A program made the translations under genes and the position numbers. From Alphaproteobacteria bacterium (GTDB lineage: Bacteria > Pseudomonadota > Alphaproteobacteria > UBA8366 > Aestuariispiraceae), in contig JANSXE010000009.1 of assembly GCA_024743195.1 (NCBI GenBank), positions 107,134 to 171,133 on the forward strand: 64,000 bases of DNA, given 5' to 3'. Of the stretch, positions 56,088 through 63,984 are shown piece by piece (the first letter of the stretch is position 1; each line of letters opens with the position of its first letter). The notes under the pieces were generated by a model. The model worked only from the letters and a program-made list of their open reading frames with translations. It was not told the origin of the DNA and ran no database searches.

Positions 56088-57182
56088 TCACTCCACCCAC
56101 GCCCAGAGCGCGTCGCGGATGTCGTCGGCGCCGGCGGCGAGCATGACGAGGCGGTCGAAGCCGAGCGCGATGCCGGCGGCGTTCGGCGGCAGGGCGTCGA
56201 CGGCCGCCAGAAAATCCTCGTCGATCGGCAGGCGGGTTCCGTAGAGCCTTTCTCTGAGCGCCATGTCGGCCTCGAAGCGGCGGCGTTGCACGGTCGCGTC
56301 GGCCAGCTCTCCGAAGGCGTTGGCGAGCTCGAGGCCGGCGATATAGAGCTCGAACCGCTCGGCCAGGCGCGGGTCGTCGGGCTTGGCGCGGCTCAAGGCC
56401 GCCATGGCGATCGGCCAGTCGGTCAGCACGGTCGGGACGGCGCGCCCCAGATGCGGCTCGATGCGCGCCTCGAAGAGGCGGAAGAAGAGATCCTCCCAGC
56501 GGTCGTCTTTCGCGGTGCGGACGCCCAGGCGCTGCGCCTCGGCCGCCAACGGCCCCGGGTCAGGGTCGAGCGGGTCGCCCGCCGTCGCGGCCGGCAGGTC
56601 GATGTCGGCCCAGCGCGCGAAGGCGTCCGCGACGCGCATGACCTCCCAGTCCGCGAAGGGGTCGCATTCGACGCCGCGGTGGGTCAGGCGTCGGGCGTCT
56701 GCGGCGTCCGCGGCGGCGCGCACGAGACCCTGACAATCCGCGATCAGGGCGTCCAGCGGCGCGTCCGCCCGGTACCACTCCAGCATCCGGAACTCGGGAT
56801 GGTGCGTCGGCGACCCCTCCGCGTTGCGGAACACCGGCGCGAGTTGCCAGAGCCGCTCGAAGCCCGGCAGGCCGCGCCCGCCGGCGAGCAGCTTCTTCAT
56901 CGCGAATTCCGGGCTGGTGTGCAGATAGCGCTCGGCGCCCGCGTCCGGCTCGGCCGCCGCGCCGTGCGCGCCGGGCGGCAGAAGGCGGGTTGCGAAGGCG
57001 GCCAGGTGCGGCTCCATCCCTGGGCTGAGTTGCAGCGCCGGCGTCTCGACCTCGGTGAAGTCTTTCGCCTCGAACCAGCCGCGCACCGCGCGCAGCAGCC
57101 GGCCGCGCGCGCGCAGCGCCGGCGCCCGGCGGGCCAGCGCGGCCGGGTCCCAGAAGCGGGCAGAGGAGGGAGGAGGCGTCAC
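56088..57182 (-). CDS. epmA: Elongation factor P beta-lysylation ligase EpmA (PoxA/GenX)
   Basis: Class II aminoacyl-tRNA-synthetase paralogue that attaches beta-lysine to EF-P. 364 residues; it lacks the anticodon-binding domain of LysRS. DFTEVETPALQLSPGMEPHL (motif 1 region), YLHTSPEFAMKKLLAGG, motif 2 around VFRNAEGSPTHHPEFRMLEW, and motif 3 GIALGFDRLVMLAAG are clear. It is divergent from efp, its substrate gene, with 153 bases between. The partner EpmB is not in the window. Confidence 0.95.
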   Translation of the reverse strand: MTPPPSSARFWDPAALARRAPALRARGRLLRAVRGWFEAKDFTEVETPALQLSPGMEPHLAAFATRLLPPGAHGAAAEPDAGAERYLHTSPEFAMKKLLAGGRGLPGFERLWQLAPVFRNAEGSPTHHPEFRMLEWYRADAPLDALIADCQGLVRAAADAADARRLTHRGVECDPFADWEVMRVADAFARWADIDLPAATAGDPLDPDPGPLAAEAQRLGVRTAKDDRWEDLFFRLFEARIEPHLGRAVPTVLTDWPIAMAALSRAKPDDPRLAERFELYIAGLELANAFGELADATVQRRRFEADMALRERLYGTRLPIDEDFLAAVDALPPNAAGIALGFDRLVMLAAGADDIRDALWAWVE

Positions 57183-57231
57183 CGTCGGCTCCTTGCTGTC
57201 CCGGCCCGCCCGGCGCCGGCGCGCCCGCGGC

Positions 57232-57260
57232 TTGTCCGGGGACCTCGGCGGTGTTAGAGA
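57232..57260 (+). promoter_or_regulatory. Weak candidate promoter of efp
   Basis: TTGTCC (57232-57237), 17-base spacer, TAGAGA (57255-57260), about 70 bases before the efp ATG. Both boxes are partial matches. Confidence 0.3.
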
Positions 57261-57335
57261 AGCGCCGCTTTCGGGGCGGCCCGCGCCGCCTTGCTTCGCG
57301 CTTCTGCGGCGCCCCCTTTATCGAGCGAGTGGATC

Positions 57336-57902
57336 ATGAAGGTCAACGCGATCAACCTGCGTCCCGGCAACGCCATCGAGGTAGACGGCAAGCTCCTGGT
57401 CGTCGTCAAGAACGAGATCAACCAGCCCGGCAAGGGGGCCGCGGTCGCCCAGGTCGAGGCGCGCGACGCGCGCACCGGCGTGAAGAGCAATTTCCGCTTC
57501 CGCACCCAGGAGCAGGTCGAGCGGGCCGAGCTGTTCGAGACGGATTACCAATATCTCTACGAGATGGACGGCGTCTATCACTTCATGAACCAGGAGACCT
57601 TCGACCAGCTCGAAGTGGCGGCCGACGTGATCGGCGATCCGAAGGACTTCCTGCAGGAGAACATGATCGTGCAGATCTCGACGCACGAGGGCGCGCCCCT
57701 CTCCGTCAGCCTGCCGCAGAAGGTGACGATGGAGGTGGTGGAGGCGGACCCGGTGGTGAAGGGCCAGACCCAGTCGTCTTCCTACAAGCCCGCGAAGCTC
57801 GAGAACGGTCGCTCGACCCTGGTGCCCCCGCACATCGAATCCGGCACCCGCATCGTCGTGATGACCGAGGACGGCTCCTACGTCGAGCGCGCCAAGGACT
57901 GA
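57336..57902 (+). CDS. efp: Translation elongation factor P
   Basis: Relieves ribosome stalling at polyproline. 188 residues from the ATG at 57336 (MKVNAINLRPGNAIEVDGKL). The three beta-barrel domains are complete. Lys33 in NQPGKGAAVAQV corresponds to the beta-lysylated Lys34 of E. coli, agreeing with the adjacent epmA. C-terminal signature THEGAPLSVSLPQKVTMEV and IESGTRIVVMTEDGSYVERA are typical. Several products in this window are very proline-rich (the OmpA protein at 59004, FtsZ linker) and may depend on EF-P. Confidence 0.97.
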   Translation: MKVNAINLRPGNAIEVDGKLLVVVKNEINQPGKGAAVAQVEARDARTGVKSNFRFRTQEQVERAELFETDYQYLYEMDGVYHFMNQETFDQLEVAADVIGDPKDFLQENMIVQISTHEGAPLSVSLPQKVTMEVVEADPVVKGQTQSSSYKPAKLENGRSTLVPPHIESGTRIVVMTEDGSYVERAKD

Positions 57903-57974
57903 CGCCGCGTCGCCAGGCCGCCGCCGGCCGTCTTCGCTTCCGCCCATTTCTCAAGCCACCGCCGGGACGGCCCC

Positions 57975-58778
57975 ATGATCATTCGCTCCGCCACCATGAA
58001 CGTCATGACCCGCGCCGCCCAGAAGGCGGGACGCGCGCTGGTGCGCGACTTCGGGGAGGTCGAACAGCTTCAGGTCTCCCGCAAGGGGCCGGCGGACTTC
58101 GTCTCGACCGCCGACAAGAAGGCGGAGAAGATCCTGCGCGACGAACTCCTCAAGGGTCGCCCCGATTACAGCCTCCTGATGGAGGAGAGCGGCGGTCATG
58201 AGGGCAAGGACCCGGACCGGCGGTTCATCGTCGATCCGCTCGACGGCACCACGAACTTCCTGCATGGGCTGCCGCACTGGGCCGTTTCGGTCGGGTATGA
58301 GGAGCGCGGCGAGCTGGTCGCCGGCGTGATTTTCGATCCGATCAAGGACGAGCTCTTCTGGGCCGAGCGTGGCAAGGGCGCCTATCTCAACGATCGCCGC
58401 ATCCGCGTTTCGGGTCGCCGGCGCCTTTCGGACGCCGTGGTGGCGACCGGCATTCCCCATCTGGGCATCCAGGAGGGAGAGGGCCAGGCCCAGTTCCTGC
58501 GCCGGCTTGAGAAGGCGATGGCCTCCTGCGCCGGCGTGCGGCGCTGGGGGACGGCCTCGCTCGACCTCGCCTATGTGGCGGCGGGCCGCTACGACGCCTT
58601 CTGGGAGCGTGGGCTCAGCGCCTGGGACGTGGCCGCGGGCGTCGTCATCGTGCGCGAGGCGGGCGGCTTCGCGCTCGATTCCAAGGGCAAGACGTTCAAA
58701 CTCGACGCGCCGGACATCCTGGCGGTGAACGATTCACTGCAGAAGCCGCTGGTCGACATGCTGCGCGCCGCCGGCTGA
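57975..58778 (+). CDS. suhB: Inositol-1-monophosphatase family protein (SuhB-like)
   Basis: 267 residues. Li-sensitive, Mg-dependent phosphatase family: MEESGGHEG (first metal Glu), motif A DPLDGTTNFLHGLPHWAVSV and motif B SAWDVAAGVVIVREAGG are intact. SuhB also works with the ribosomal RNA antitermination complex in E. coli. The efp-suhB order on one strand, 72 bases apart, is common in alphaproteobacteria. ATG 57975; a second in-frame ATG lies 7 codons on. Confidence 0.93.
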   Translation: MIIRSATMNVMTRAAQKAGRALVRDFGEVEQLQVSRKGPADFVSTADKKAEKILRDELLKGRPDYSLLMEESGGHEGKDPDRRFIVDPLDGTTNFLHGLPHWAVSVGYEERGELVAGVIFDPIKDELFWAERGKGAYLNDRRIRVSGRRRLSDAVVATGIPHLGIQEGEGQAQFLRRLEKAMASCAGVRRWGTASLDLAYVAAGRYDAFWERGLSAWDVAAGVVIVREAGGFALDSKGKTFKLDAPDILAVNDSLQKPLVDMLRAAG

Positions 58779-58780
58779 CC

Positions 58781-58834
58781 GCTGTCGGCGCTGTCGGCGC
58801 AGTCGGCGCTGTCGGTGCTGTCGCCGCCGTCGCA
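58781..58834. repeat. 9-bp tandem repeat, six copies, after suhB
   Basis: Units related to gctgtcggc begin at 58781, 58790, 58799, 58808, 58817 and 58826. The first two are identical; the others differ at one or two positions. The array begins 2 bases after the suhB stop. Confidence 0.88.
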
Positions 58835-59003
58835 TAACCCTTTGCGCTCCGGGCGAATCGCAGGAGGGTTCGGGGCCGGTGAGACATCGGCTCTGCAACG
58901 GCGGTTGAGGGGCGGCGCGCCTCGGGGCTATGGTGTGCGCCGGGGCGAGGCGTCGGGACGCGAGCGCGGACAGCGTCTCTGGCGCGCATCGGACGGGCGA
59001 GGC

Positions 59004-60329
59004 ATGGTCATTAGGGTGATACGAGAAATCGCAACGGAGGCGGCGGCCGCGGCGCGCGGCCTTGCGTCGGCAAGGCGTCTGCTCTTGGCCACGGCCGCGC
59101 TGAGCGTCGCCGGCTTCGCCGCATCGCCGGCTTCCGCGCAGAAGGCCTATTATCAGGGCCGTGCGGAGACCGATCAGACGGTGATCATCGACCTGTCGGT
59201 GCTCGACAAGCTCGGCGAGCCGCCGACCCTGCCGGGCATGCTGCGTCCGTCCGGGGAAGGGACGGCGCCGCCTGCGCCGCTTTCCTTGCGTCCCCAGCCC
59301 GCCACGCCGCAGCCCGCCGCGCCGCAGCCTGCTGCGCCGGAGCCGGCGCGTCCTCAACCTGCGACGCCGCAATCGGTTTCGCCCCAACCGGCGCCCCCCC
59401 AACCGGCTCCCCCCCAACCGGCTCCGGCCGACGCCGCCGGCGGCGAGGCCGTGGCGCTGCAGCCGCCGCCGGCCAGCGCGCCCGTCTCGCGTCTCAATGC
59501 GCCGGCGGTCGGGGAGCCGAGCGCCCCGGCGCCTGCGACGGACGCCGCCGCTGCGCCGCGTCCGGCCGCGCCGCCGCCCAAGCCCGAGATCGAGGCCGCC
59601 CCGCCGGCTCCGACCGCTGCTGAATCCCCCGCCGCGCCCCCCGCTACGCCCCCCGCTGCGCCCCCCGCCGCGCCCCCTGCCGCGCCCCCCGCTGCGGAGG
59701 CCCCGGAGCCTGCGCCTGAGGCGGCCCCGGAGCCTGCGGCCGCGCCCGAATCCGCTGGGCCGGAAGACGTGGCCGCCGCACCCGCGCCCGCGGCCGCGCC
59801 CGAACCCGCTCCCGAGCCGGCCGCGGAGCCGGAGCCGGAGCCGGAGCCCGCACAGGCGGCGGCGCCCGCGCCGGAGGCGGCGCCGGGCGCGCCGTCGGTC
59901 GACGTGCCGCTCCCCGCCATGGAAGAGCCGACCGCCGCACCGTCCGAGACGGCGGGGGCCGAGGATGCGCCGACGCAGGTGGCGGCCGTGGACCCCTCCA
60001 TCGTGGTCGAGCGGGAGGAGGGTCTCTCCGTCCTGTTCGCCGAGAGCGCCCAGGATCTGCCGGCCGGCGCCGAGCCGGCGCTCGACGCCATCGCCGAGCG
60101 CATGCAGGCCGATCCGGATCTGCGGCTGCGTCTGCGCGGCTATGCGCAGGCCGAAGGCGACACCGCCAACCAGTCGCGCCGGGTCTCGCTGTTCCGGGCG
60201 CTGGCGGTGCGCACCTATCTGATGAAACGCGACGTCAGCAGCCGTCGCATGGACGTCCAGGCCCTGGGGGCGAACCTGCCCGGCGACGGCGGGTCCGCCA
60301 ACCGGGTCGACGTCCTGCTGCAGCGCTGA
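59004..60329 (+). CDS. Periplasmic OmpA-domain protein with long Pro/Ala-rich linker
   Basis: 441 residues from the ATG at 59004. Signal peptide RRLLLATAALSVAGFAASPASA with cleavage after about residue 45. A short N-terminal segment (KAYYQGRAETDQTVIIDLSV) precedes about 240 residues of Pro/Ala/Glu repeats long enough to cross the periplasm. The C-terminal 110 residues resemble an OmpA_C peptidoglycan-binding domain (ADPDLRLRLRGYAQAEGDTA; NQSRRVSLFRALAVRTYLMK), though the classical NxxLSxxRA signature is altered (NQSRRVSLFRA). It lies 77 bases before the MotA/TolQ-like gene and probably works with it. Confidence 0.78.
   Translation: MVIRVIREIATEAAAAARGLASARRLLLATAALSVAGFAASPASAQKAYYQGRAETDQTVIIDLSVLDKLGEPPTLPGMLRPSGEGTAPPAPLSLRPQPATPQPAAPQPAAPEPARPQPATPQSVSPQPAPPQPAPPQPAPADAAGGEAVALQPPPASAPVSRLNAPAVGEPSAPAPATDAAAAPRPAAPPPKPEIEAAPPAPTAAESPAAPPATPPAAPPAAPPAAPPAAEAPEPAPEAAPEPAAAPESAGPEDVAAAPAPAAAPEPAPEPAAEPEPEPEPAQAAAPAPEAAPGAPSVDVPLPAMEEPTAAPSETAGAEDAPTQVAAVDPSIVVEREEGLSVLFAESAQDLPAGAEPALDAIAERMQADPDLRLRLRGYAQAEGDTANQSRRVSLFRALAVRTYLMKRDVSSRRMDVQALGANLPGDGGSANRVDVLLQR
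59382..59426. repeat. 15-bp in-frame tandem repeat in the OmpA-protein linker
   Basis: Three copies of ccccaaccggctccc or close variants (59382-59396, 59397-59411, 59412-59426) encode repeated QPAPP units. A second, 12-bp array (about 59629-59694, gcgccccccgct type) encodes repeated PPAA units. Confidence 0.8.
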
Positions 60330-60406
60330 GCGCCGGTCCGGTGGCCCTTCGCTCGGGTGAAGCAACGGCGCGCGGAGCCCGGCCCCGCGCGCCTGAAGGA
60401 GCGTCC

Positions 60407-61612
60407 ATGAGCCGTCCCACCACCTTTCTGATCCGCATGGCCGTCTTCGTCCTGTTGGTGGCGATCGGCGTCTTTCTGATCTACCCGCAGCTCGAACAGG
60501 CCTTCTTCGCCAATGTCTTCATCAACGGCGTGATCCTGGGCGTGCTGCTGGTCGGCGTCGTCCACGCCTTCCGCACGGTGGCGCTGCTCAATCAGGAGGT
60601 GAACTGGATCGAGCGGTTCAAGCTCGGCCCCAGCGGGGTCGCCCCCTCGTCGAGCGCGCCGCCGCGCCTGATGGCGTCCGCCGCGACGCTGCTCTCCAGC
60701 CGGTCGAGCCGGACCGGCCAGCTTCAGCTCTCCGCCGGGGCCATGAAAACCCTGCTCGACGGCATTGCGACCCGGCTGGACGAAAGCCGCGAGATCGGCC
60801 GCTACATGGTGGGGCTGCTGGTCTTCCTGGGCCTGCTCGGCACCTTCTGGGGATTGCTGGATACGGTCAAAAGCGTCGGCGACGTGATCGGCGGCCTCGA
60901 CCTCGCCGGCGGCGAGGCGGCCGGCGCCTTCGGCGAGTTGAAGCAGGGGCTGCAGAGCCCGCTCGCCGGCATGGGCACGGCCTTCAGCTCCTCGCTCTTC
61001 GGTCTCGCCGGCTCACTGGTGCTGGGCTTCCTGACGCTTCAGGCGGGGCAGGCGCAGAACCGCTTCTACAACGATCTGGAGGAATGGCTGTCCAGCCTGA
61101 CCCGGCTTTCGTCCGGCGCCATCTCCGGCGACGGGGATCAGTCGGTGCCCGCCTACATCCAGGCGCTGCTGGAGCAGACGGCCGACAGCCTGGAGAACCT
61201 GCAGCGCACCATGGCGCGGGCGGAGGAGAACCGCGCCTCCAGCCAGGGCGACATGCGCCAGCTCGGCGACAAGCTCTCGGCGCTGACCGACGCGATGAAG
61301 ACCGAGCAGGATCTGATGCTGCGCCTCGCCGAAGGCCAGATGGAGCTGAAAGGCGTGCTGGAGCGTCTGGCCAAGGCGACGGAGCACGCCGGCGGCACGG
61401 ACGACGGCCAGATGCGCCAGCACATCCGCAATGTCGACGCCCATCTGGCGCGCCTGCTTGAGGAGCTGCCGCGCGGCCGCAACGAGATGGTGCAGGAGGT
61501 GCGCGGCGAAATCCGACTGCTGGCCCGCACGCTCGCCGCGATCGCCCAGGGGCGCGCGCCGGACGGTGCGGGCGGGGGCGGGGCCGGCGGCGGCGCGCCG
61601 CGGGACGGCTGA
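60407..61612 (+). CDS. MotA/TolQ/ExbB-like proton-channel protein
   Basis: 401 residues from the ATG at 60407 (GAAGGAG upstream). Four hydrophobic segments: about 8-26, 38-55, 131-150 and 200-222; the last two flank SPLAGMGTAFSSSLFGLAGS, the conserved TolQ/MotA pore segment (Gly-Thr-Ala-Phe-Ser-Ser). The C-terminal 180 residues are a cytoplasmic coiled coil (TADSLENLQRTMARAEENRA) not found in ExbB or TolQ. It is followed after 44 bases by a MotB-like OmpA gene, making a stator-type pair that would use the proton gradient. The rest of the flagellar, Tol or Ton genes is absent. Confidence 0.85.
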   Translation: MSRPTTFLIRMAVFVLLVAIGVFLIYPQLEQAFFANVFINGVILGVLLVGVVHAFRTVALLNQEVNWIERFKLGPSGVAPSSSAPPRLMASAATLLSSRSSRTGQLQLSAGAMKTLLDGIATRLDESREIGRYMVGLLVFLGLLGTFWGLLDTVKSVGDVIGGLDLAGGEAAGAFGELKQGLQSPLAGMGTAFSSSLFGLAGSLVLGFLTLQAGQAQNRFYNDLEEWLSSLTRLSSGAISGDGDQSVPAYIQALLEQTADSLENLQRTMARAEENRASSQGDMRQLGDKLSALTDAMKTEQDLMLRLAEGQMELKGVLERLAKATEHAGGTDDGQMRQHIRNVDAHLARLLEELPRGRNEMVQEVRGEIRLLARTLAAIAQGRAPDGAGGGGAGGGAPRDG

Positions 61613-61656
61613 CGATGGCCTGCGGCGCGATCGTCACCGGGCGGGGGCGCTAGGCC

Positions 61657-62847
61657 ATGGCGCTCGCGCGCAGAGACAGGGGCAATCAGGACATCTGGCC
61701 CGGCTTCGTCGACGCGCTGGCGACGTTGCTCATGGTCATCATCTTCCTGTTGATGATCTTCGTCGTCTCGCAGCTCTATCTGAACGAGGCGCTGGTCGGA
61801 CGCGACCGGGCGCTCGACCGGCTGAACGACCGGATCACCGAACTCTCCAACACGCTCGCGCTGGAGCGCGAGGCGAACGACGATCTGCGCAGCACGATCG
61901 AGCGGCTGTCGGCGGATCTGCGCGCCTCGGTGGCGAGCCGCGACGCGATGCAGGCGCGGCTCTCGGGGCTGGAGGGCGAGAACGCGGCTCTGCGCGCGGA
62001 CGTGGCCGGCGCGCAGGGCGAGATCGACAAGGTCGCCGCCGATCTGGAGGACGCCTACAAGGTGATCGAGGCGAGCCAGGAGAAGATCGGCCTGCAACTG
62101 CGCGAGATCGCCGCGCTGGAGGACCGGGTCGAGGCGCTGCGCGCGCTGGAGGAGGAGCTGAAGCAGGATCTGGCGCAGAAGGACCTCACGCTCGACGAGG
62201 AGCGCGAGAAGCTGATCGAAAGCCAGGCGGAGGTCGCGCTCCTCAACCGCCGCCTGCGCGAGCTGAACCGCCAGATCGCCAGCCTGAACCAGGCGCTCGA
62301 AGCCTCGGAGGCGCGCGACGCCGCCGCCCAGGCGCAGATCGCGGATCTCGGCCGCCGGCTCAATGTGGCGCTGGCCTCCAAGGTGCAGGAGCTGGCGCGC
62401 TATCGCTCCGAATTCTTCGGCCGGCTGCGCGAGATTCTGGGCGACCGGCAGAACATCCAGATCGTCGGCGACCGCTTCGTCTTCCAGTCCGAGGTGCTGT
62501 TCGATCAGGGCTCGGCCGACCTGGGCGTGGCCGGCAAGTTCCAACTCCTGCAGTTCGCCCGCACGCTGAACGAGATCGCCGGCGAGATCCCCGGCGAGAT
62601 CAACTGGATCCTGCGCGTCGACGGCCACACCGACCGGGTGCCGATCGCCACCGCGCGCTTCCCCAGCAATTGGGAGCTCTCGACCGCGCGCGCCATCTCG
62701 GTGGTGAAGTTCCTGATCGAGCAAGGCGTGCCCGCCGACCGCCTCGCCGCCACCGGCTTCGCCGATCAGCAGCCCCTCGACGCCCGCAACGTCCCCGAGG
62801 CCTACCAGCGCAACCGGCGGATCGAAATGAAGCTGGATCAGCTATAA
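61657..62847 (+). CDS. MotB-like protein with coiled coil and OmpA peptidoglycan-binding domain
   Basis: 396 residues. One N-terminal membrane helix (about 17-41) with Asp19 in WPGFVDALATLLMVIIF, the position of the proton-carrying Asp of MotB/TolR. A long periplasmic coiled coil follows (about 45-250, e.g. ELSNTLALEREANDDLRSTI). The C-terminal OmpA domain (about 265-396) has the peptidoglycan motif VDGHTDRVPI and NWELSTARAISVVKFL. Partner of the gene at 60407. Similar pairs occur in many alphaproteobacteria as peptidoglycan-binding proteins of unknown function. Confidence 0.87.
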   Translation: MALARRDRGNQDIWPGFVDALATLLMVIIFLLMIFVVSQLYLNEALVGRDRALDRLNDRITELSNTLALEREANDDLRSTIERLSADLRASVASRDAMQARLSGLEGENAALRADVAGAQGEIDKVAADLEDAYKVIEASQEKIGLQLREIAALEDRVEALRALEEELKQDLAQKDLTLDEEREKLIESQAEVALLNRRLRELNRQIASLNQALEASEARDAAAQAQIADLGRRLNVALASKVQELARYRSEFFGRLREILGDRQNIQIVGDRFVFQSEVLFDQGSADLGVAGKFQLLQFARTLNEIAGEIPGEINWILRVDGHTDRVPIATARFPSNWELSTARAISVVKFLIEQGVPADRLAATGFADQQPLDARNVPEAYQRNRRIEMKLDQL

Positions 62848-62870
62848 ATGTTCTGATTTCTCGGGAGCAG

Positions 62871-62889
62871 GTCTGCCCAGACGTTTTTT
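62871..62889 (+). terminator. Weak terminator after the MotB-like gene
   Basis: gtct (62871-62874) can pair with agac (62879-62882), and six T residues follow (62884-62889). The stem is short, so termination would be partial at best. Confidence 0.3.
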
Positions 62890-62919
62890 GTTCTTGACGA
62901 ACTCGACTGTACGCCCGAA

Positions 62920-63042
62920 CTTGGTGTTTCCAATACACCACAGGTTCGCCTGAAATCAGGCGCTCGAAGACAAGCAGGCGTCATTCAGCGCGTGCGGCAG
63001 GCAGGACGGCCCCGACCTCTCGGTTCGGGGCCTTTTCTTTTT
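62920..63042 (+). ncRNA. Candidate structured small RNA or 3' UTR ending in a terminator
   Basis: About 120 nt. Hairpin 1: ggtgt (62923-62927) / acacc (62935-62939). Hairpin 2: cgcctga (62947-62953) / tcaggcg (62956-62962), perfect. Then an unpaired stretch and a strong intrinsic terminator. It is oriented with the MotB-like gene, but its end lies 195 bases beyond that stop codon. A -35-like TTGACG is at 62894-62899, with only a weak -10. It does not resemble tRNA, tmRNA, 6S or SRP RNA to my eye. Confidence 0.35.
63008..63042 (+). terminator. Strong intrinsic terminator
   Basis: ggccccgacc (63008-63017), loop tctc, ggttcggggcc (63022-63032, one bulged t), then ttttcttttt. A classic plus-strand rho-independent terminator, serving the upstream operon or the candidate RNA. 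Confidence 0.9.
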
Positions 63043-63171
63043 CGGGACCGGCGGACGCGGAGCGCGGACGCGATCGGCTACGGGACGGCGCACAGCGGGC
63101 GCCGGTCGGCGTCTCTGTCCAGACGGCGCCGGCGCGTCACTCGTCCGCTGCCGCTCCGCGCTCCGCCGGCG

Positions 63172-63984
63172 TCAGGCGCCGCGCAGGCTGCGCAAATAGG
63201 TCTCGCAGGGCGAATAGATCGCGCCCGTGGCGGGGCGGCCGGCGTGGCTGTCGCGCCAGCAATCGGCGGCGGACTGTGCGACATTGCCCAGCATGTCGTG
63301 CAGGCCGAAAGGATTGGGCGGGAAGGAGCCGGTCGGCGCCAGGCCGCGCCAGTCCTCCCCCGGGCAGCCGCGGCAGTTGACCGCGCCCGGCGGGATGGGC
63401 GGGCCGTCCCGAGCCCCGGGGCGCGCCCGGGCCCGCCCGCCGCCGGGCGCCGCCGCGTCGGCCGCGCCCCACCAGCGCGGGCCCGGGACGCCGCCGGAGG
63501 CGGCCCATTCCCACTCCGCCTCGCTGGGCAGCCGGTAGGCGCGGCCGGTCTTGCCGGTCAGCCAGGCGAGATAGAGCCGGAAATTGTTGACCGAGATCAG
63601 AGTGATCGGGAAGCGCTCCCGATCCGCGCGGGCGTCGAACCAGGCGCGGTCGCGCCGGGCCATGCAGGCGCCGGCGGCGACGCAGGCCTCGTACTCGCCG
63701 ATCGTGACCTCCAACCGGCCGAGTGCGAAGGGCGCCGCGATGGTCACCGCCGTCGCCGGCGCCTCGTCCGCGCGCCCGTCGTCGCGGCCCATGACGAAGC
63801 GCCCGGCGGGAATGACGACCATCTCCGGACAGACCGGGCAGTCCCGGAACCGATCCCCGGGCGTCAGCGGCTCGGCCCCCTCCGCCCGCGCCGCGCCCGC
63901 CGCCGCAGCGAGCACGTCCAGCACCAGGGCGGCGCCCAGCGCCGCCGCGGCGGCTCGCCTGGTGGTCCTGGTGCGCCGTTGCAT
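63172..63984 (-). CDS. Formylglycine-generating-enzyme (SUMF1)-like protein, shortened
   Basis: 270 residues with an N-terminal signal sequence (AAAAALGAALVLDVLAAAAG). The FGE-sulfatase fold is recognisable: MVVIPAGRFVMGRDDGRADE, FALGRLEVTIGEYEACV, YRLPSEAEWEWAA and PFGLHDMLGNVAQSAADCW (usually NVWEW). The normal C-terminal RGGSW and GFRVAR segments are missing: the protein ends soon after CETYLRSLRGA. It is thus a truncated or diverged member, most likely a non-catalytic periplasmic domain protein. ATG at 63984, 16 bases from the window end, so its promoter lies outside. Confidence 0.75.
   Translation of the reverse strand: MQRRTRTTRRAAAAALGAALVLDVLAAAAGAARAEGAEPLTPGDRFRDCPVCPEMVVIPAGRFVMGRDDGRADEAPATAVTIAAPFALGRLEVTIGEYEACVAAGACMARRDRAWFDARADRERFPITLISVNNFRLYLAWLTGKTGRAYRLPSEAEWEWAASGGVPGPRWWGAADAAAPGGGRARARPGARDGPPIPPGAVNCRGCPGEDWRGLAPTGSFPPNPFGLHDMLGNVAQSAADCWRDSHAGRPATGAIYSPCETYLRSLRGA

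Larger units (their letters stand above)
62848..63171. other. Intergenic region after the MotB-like gene (324 bp)
   Basis: Contains a weak terminator (62871-62889), a possible -35 element TTGACG (62894-62899), two short hairpins (62923-62939 and 62947-62962) and a strong terminator (63008-63042). No ORF with neighbour-like codon use is seen. It may encode a small RNA; see the separate entry. Confidence 0.5.

Noticed and set aside
62940..62965. tRNA T-arm suggested by ggttcgcc near a hairpin
   Set aside because: No acceptor, D or anticodon stems can be drawn around it and no CCA-type end follows; a simple hairpin fits better.
59004..63984. Zorya-type anti-phage system (ZorA/ZorB are MotA/MotB-like)
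   Set aside because: Only the two motor-like genes are present. No ZorC or helicase/nuclease ZorD follows, and the flanking genes are a Pro-rich OmpA protein and an FGE-like protein. Ordinary envelope stator-like function is more likely.
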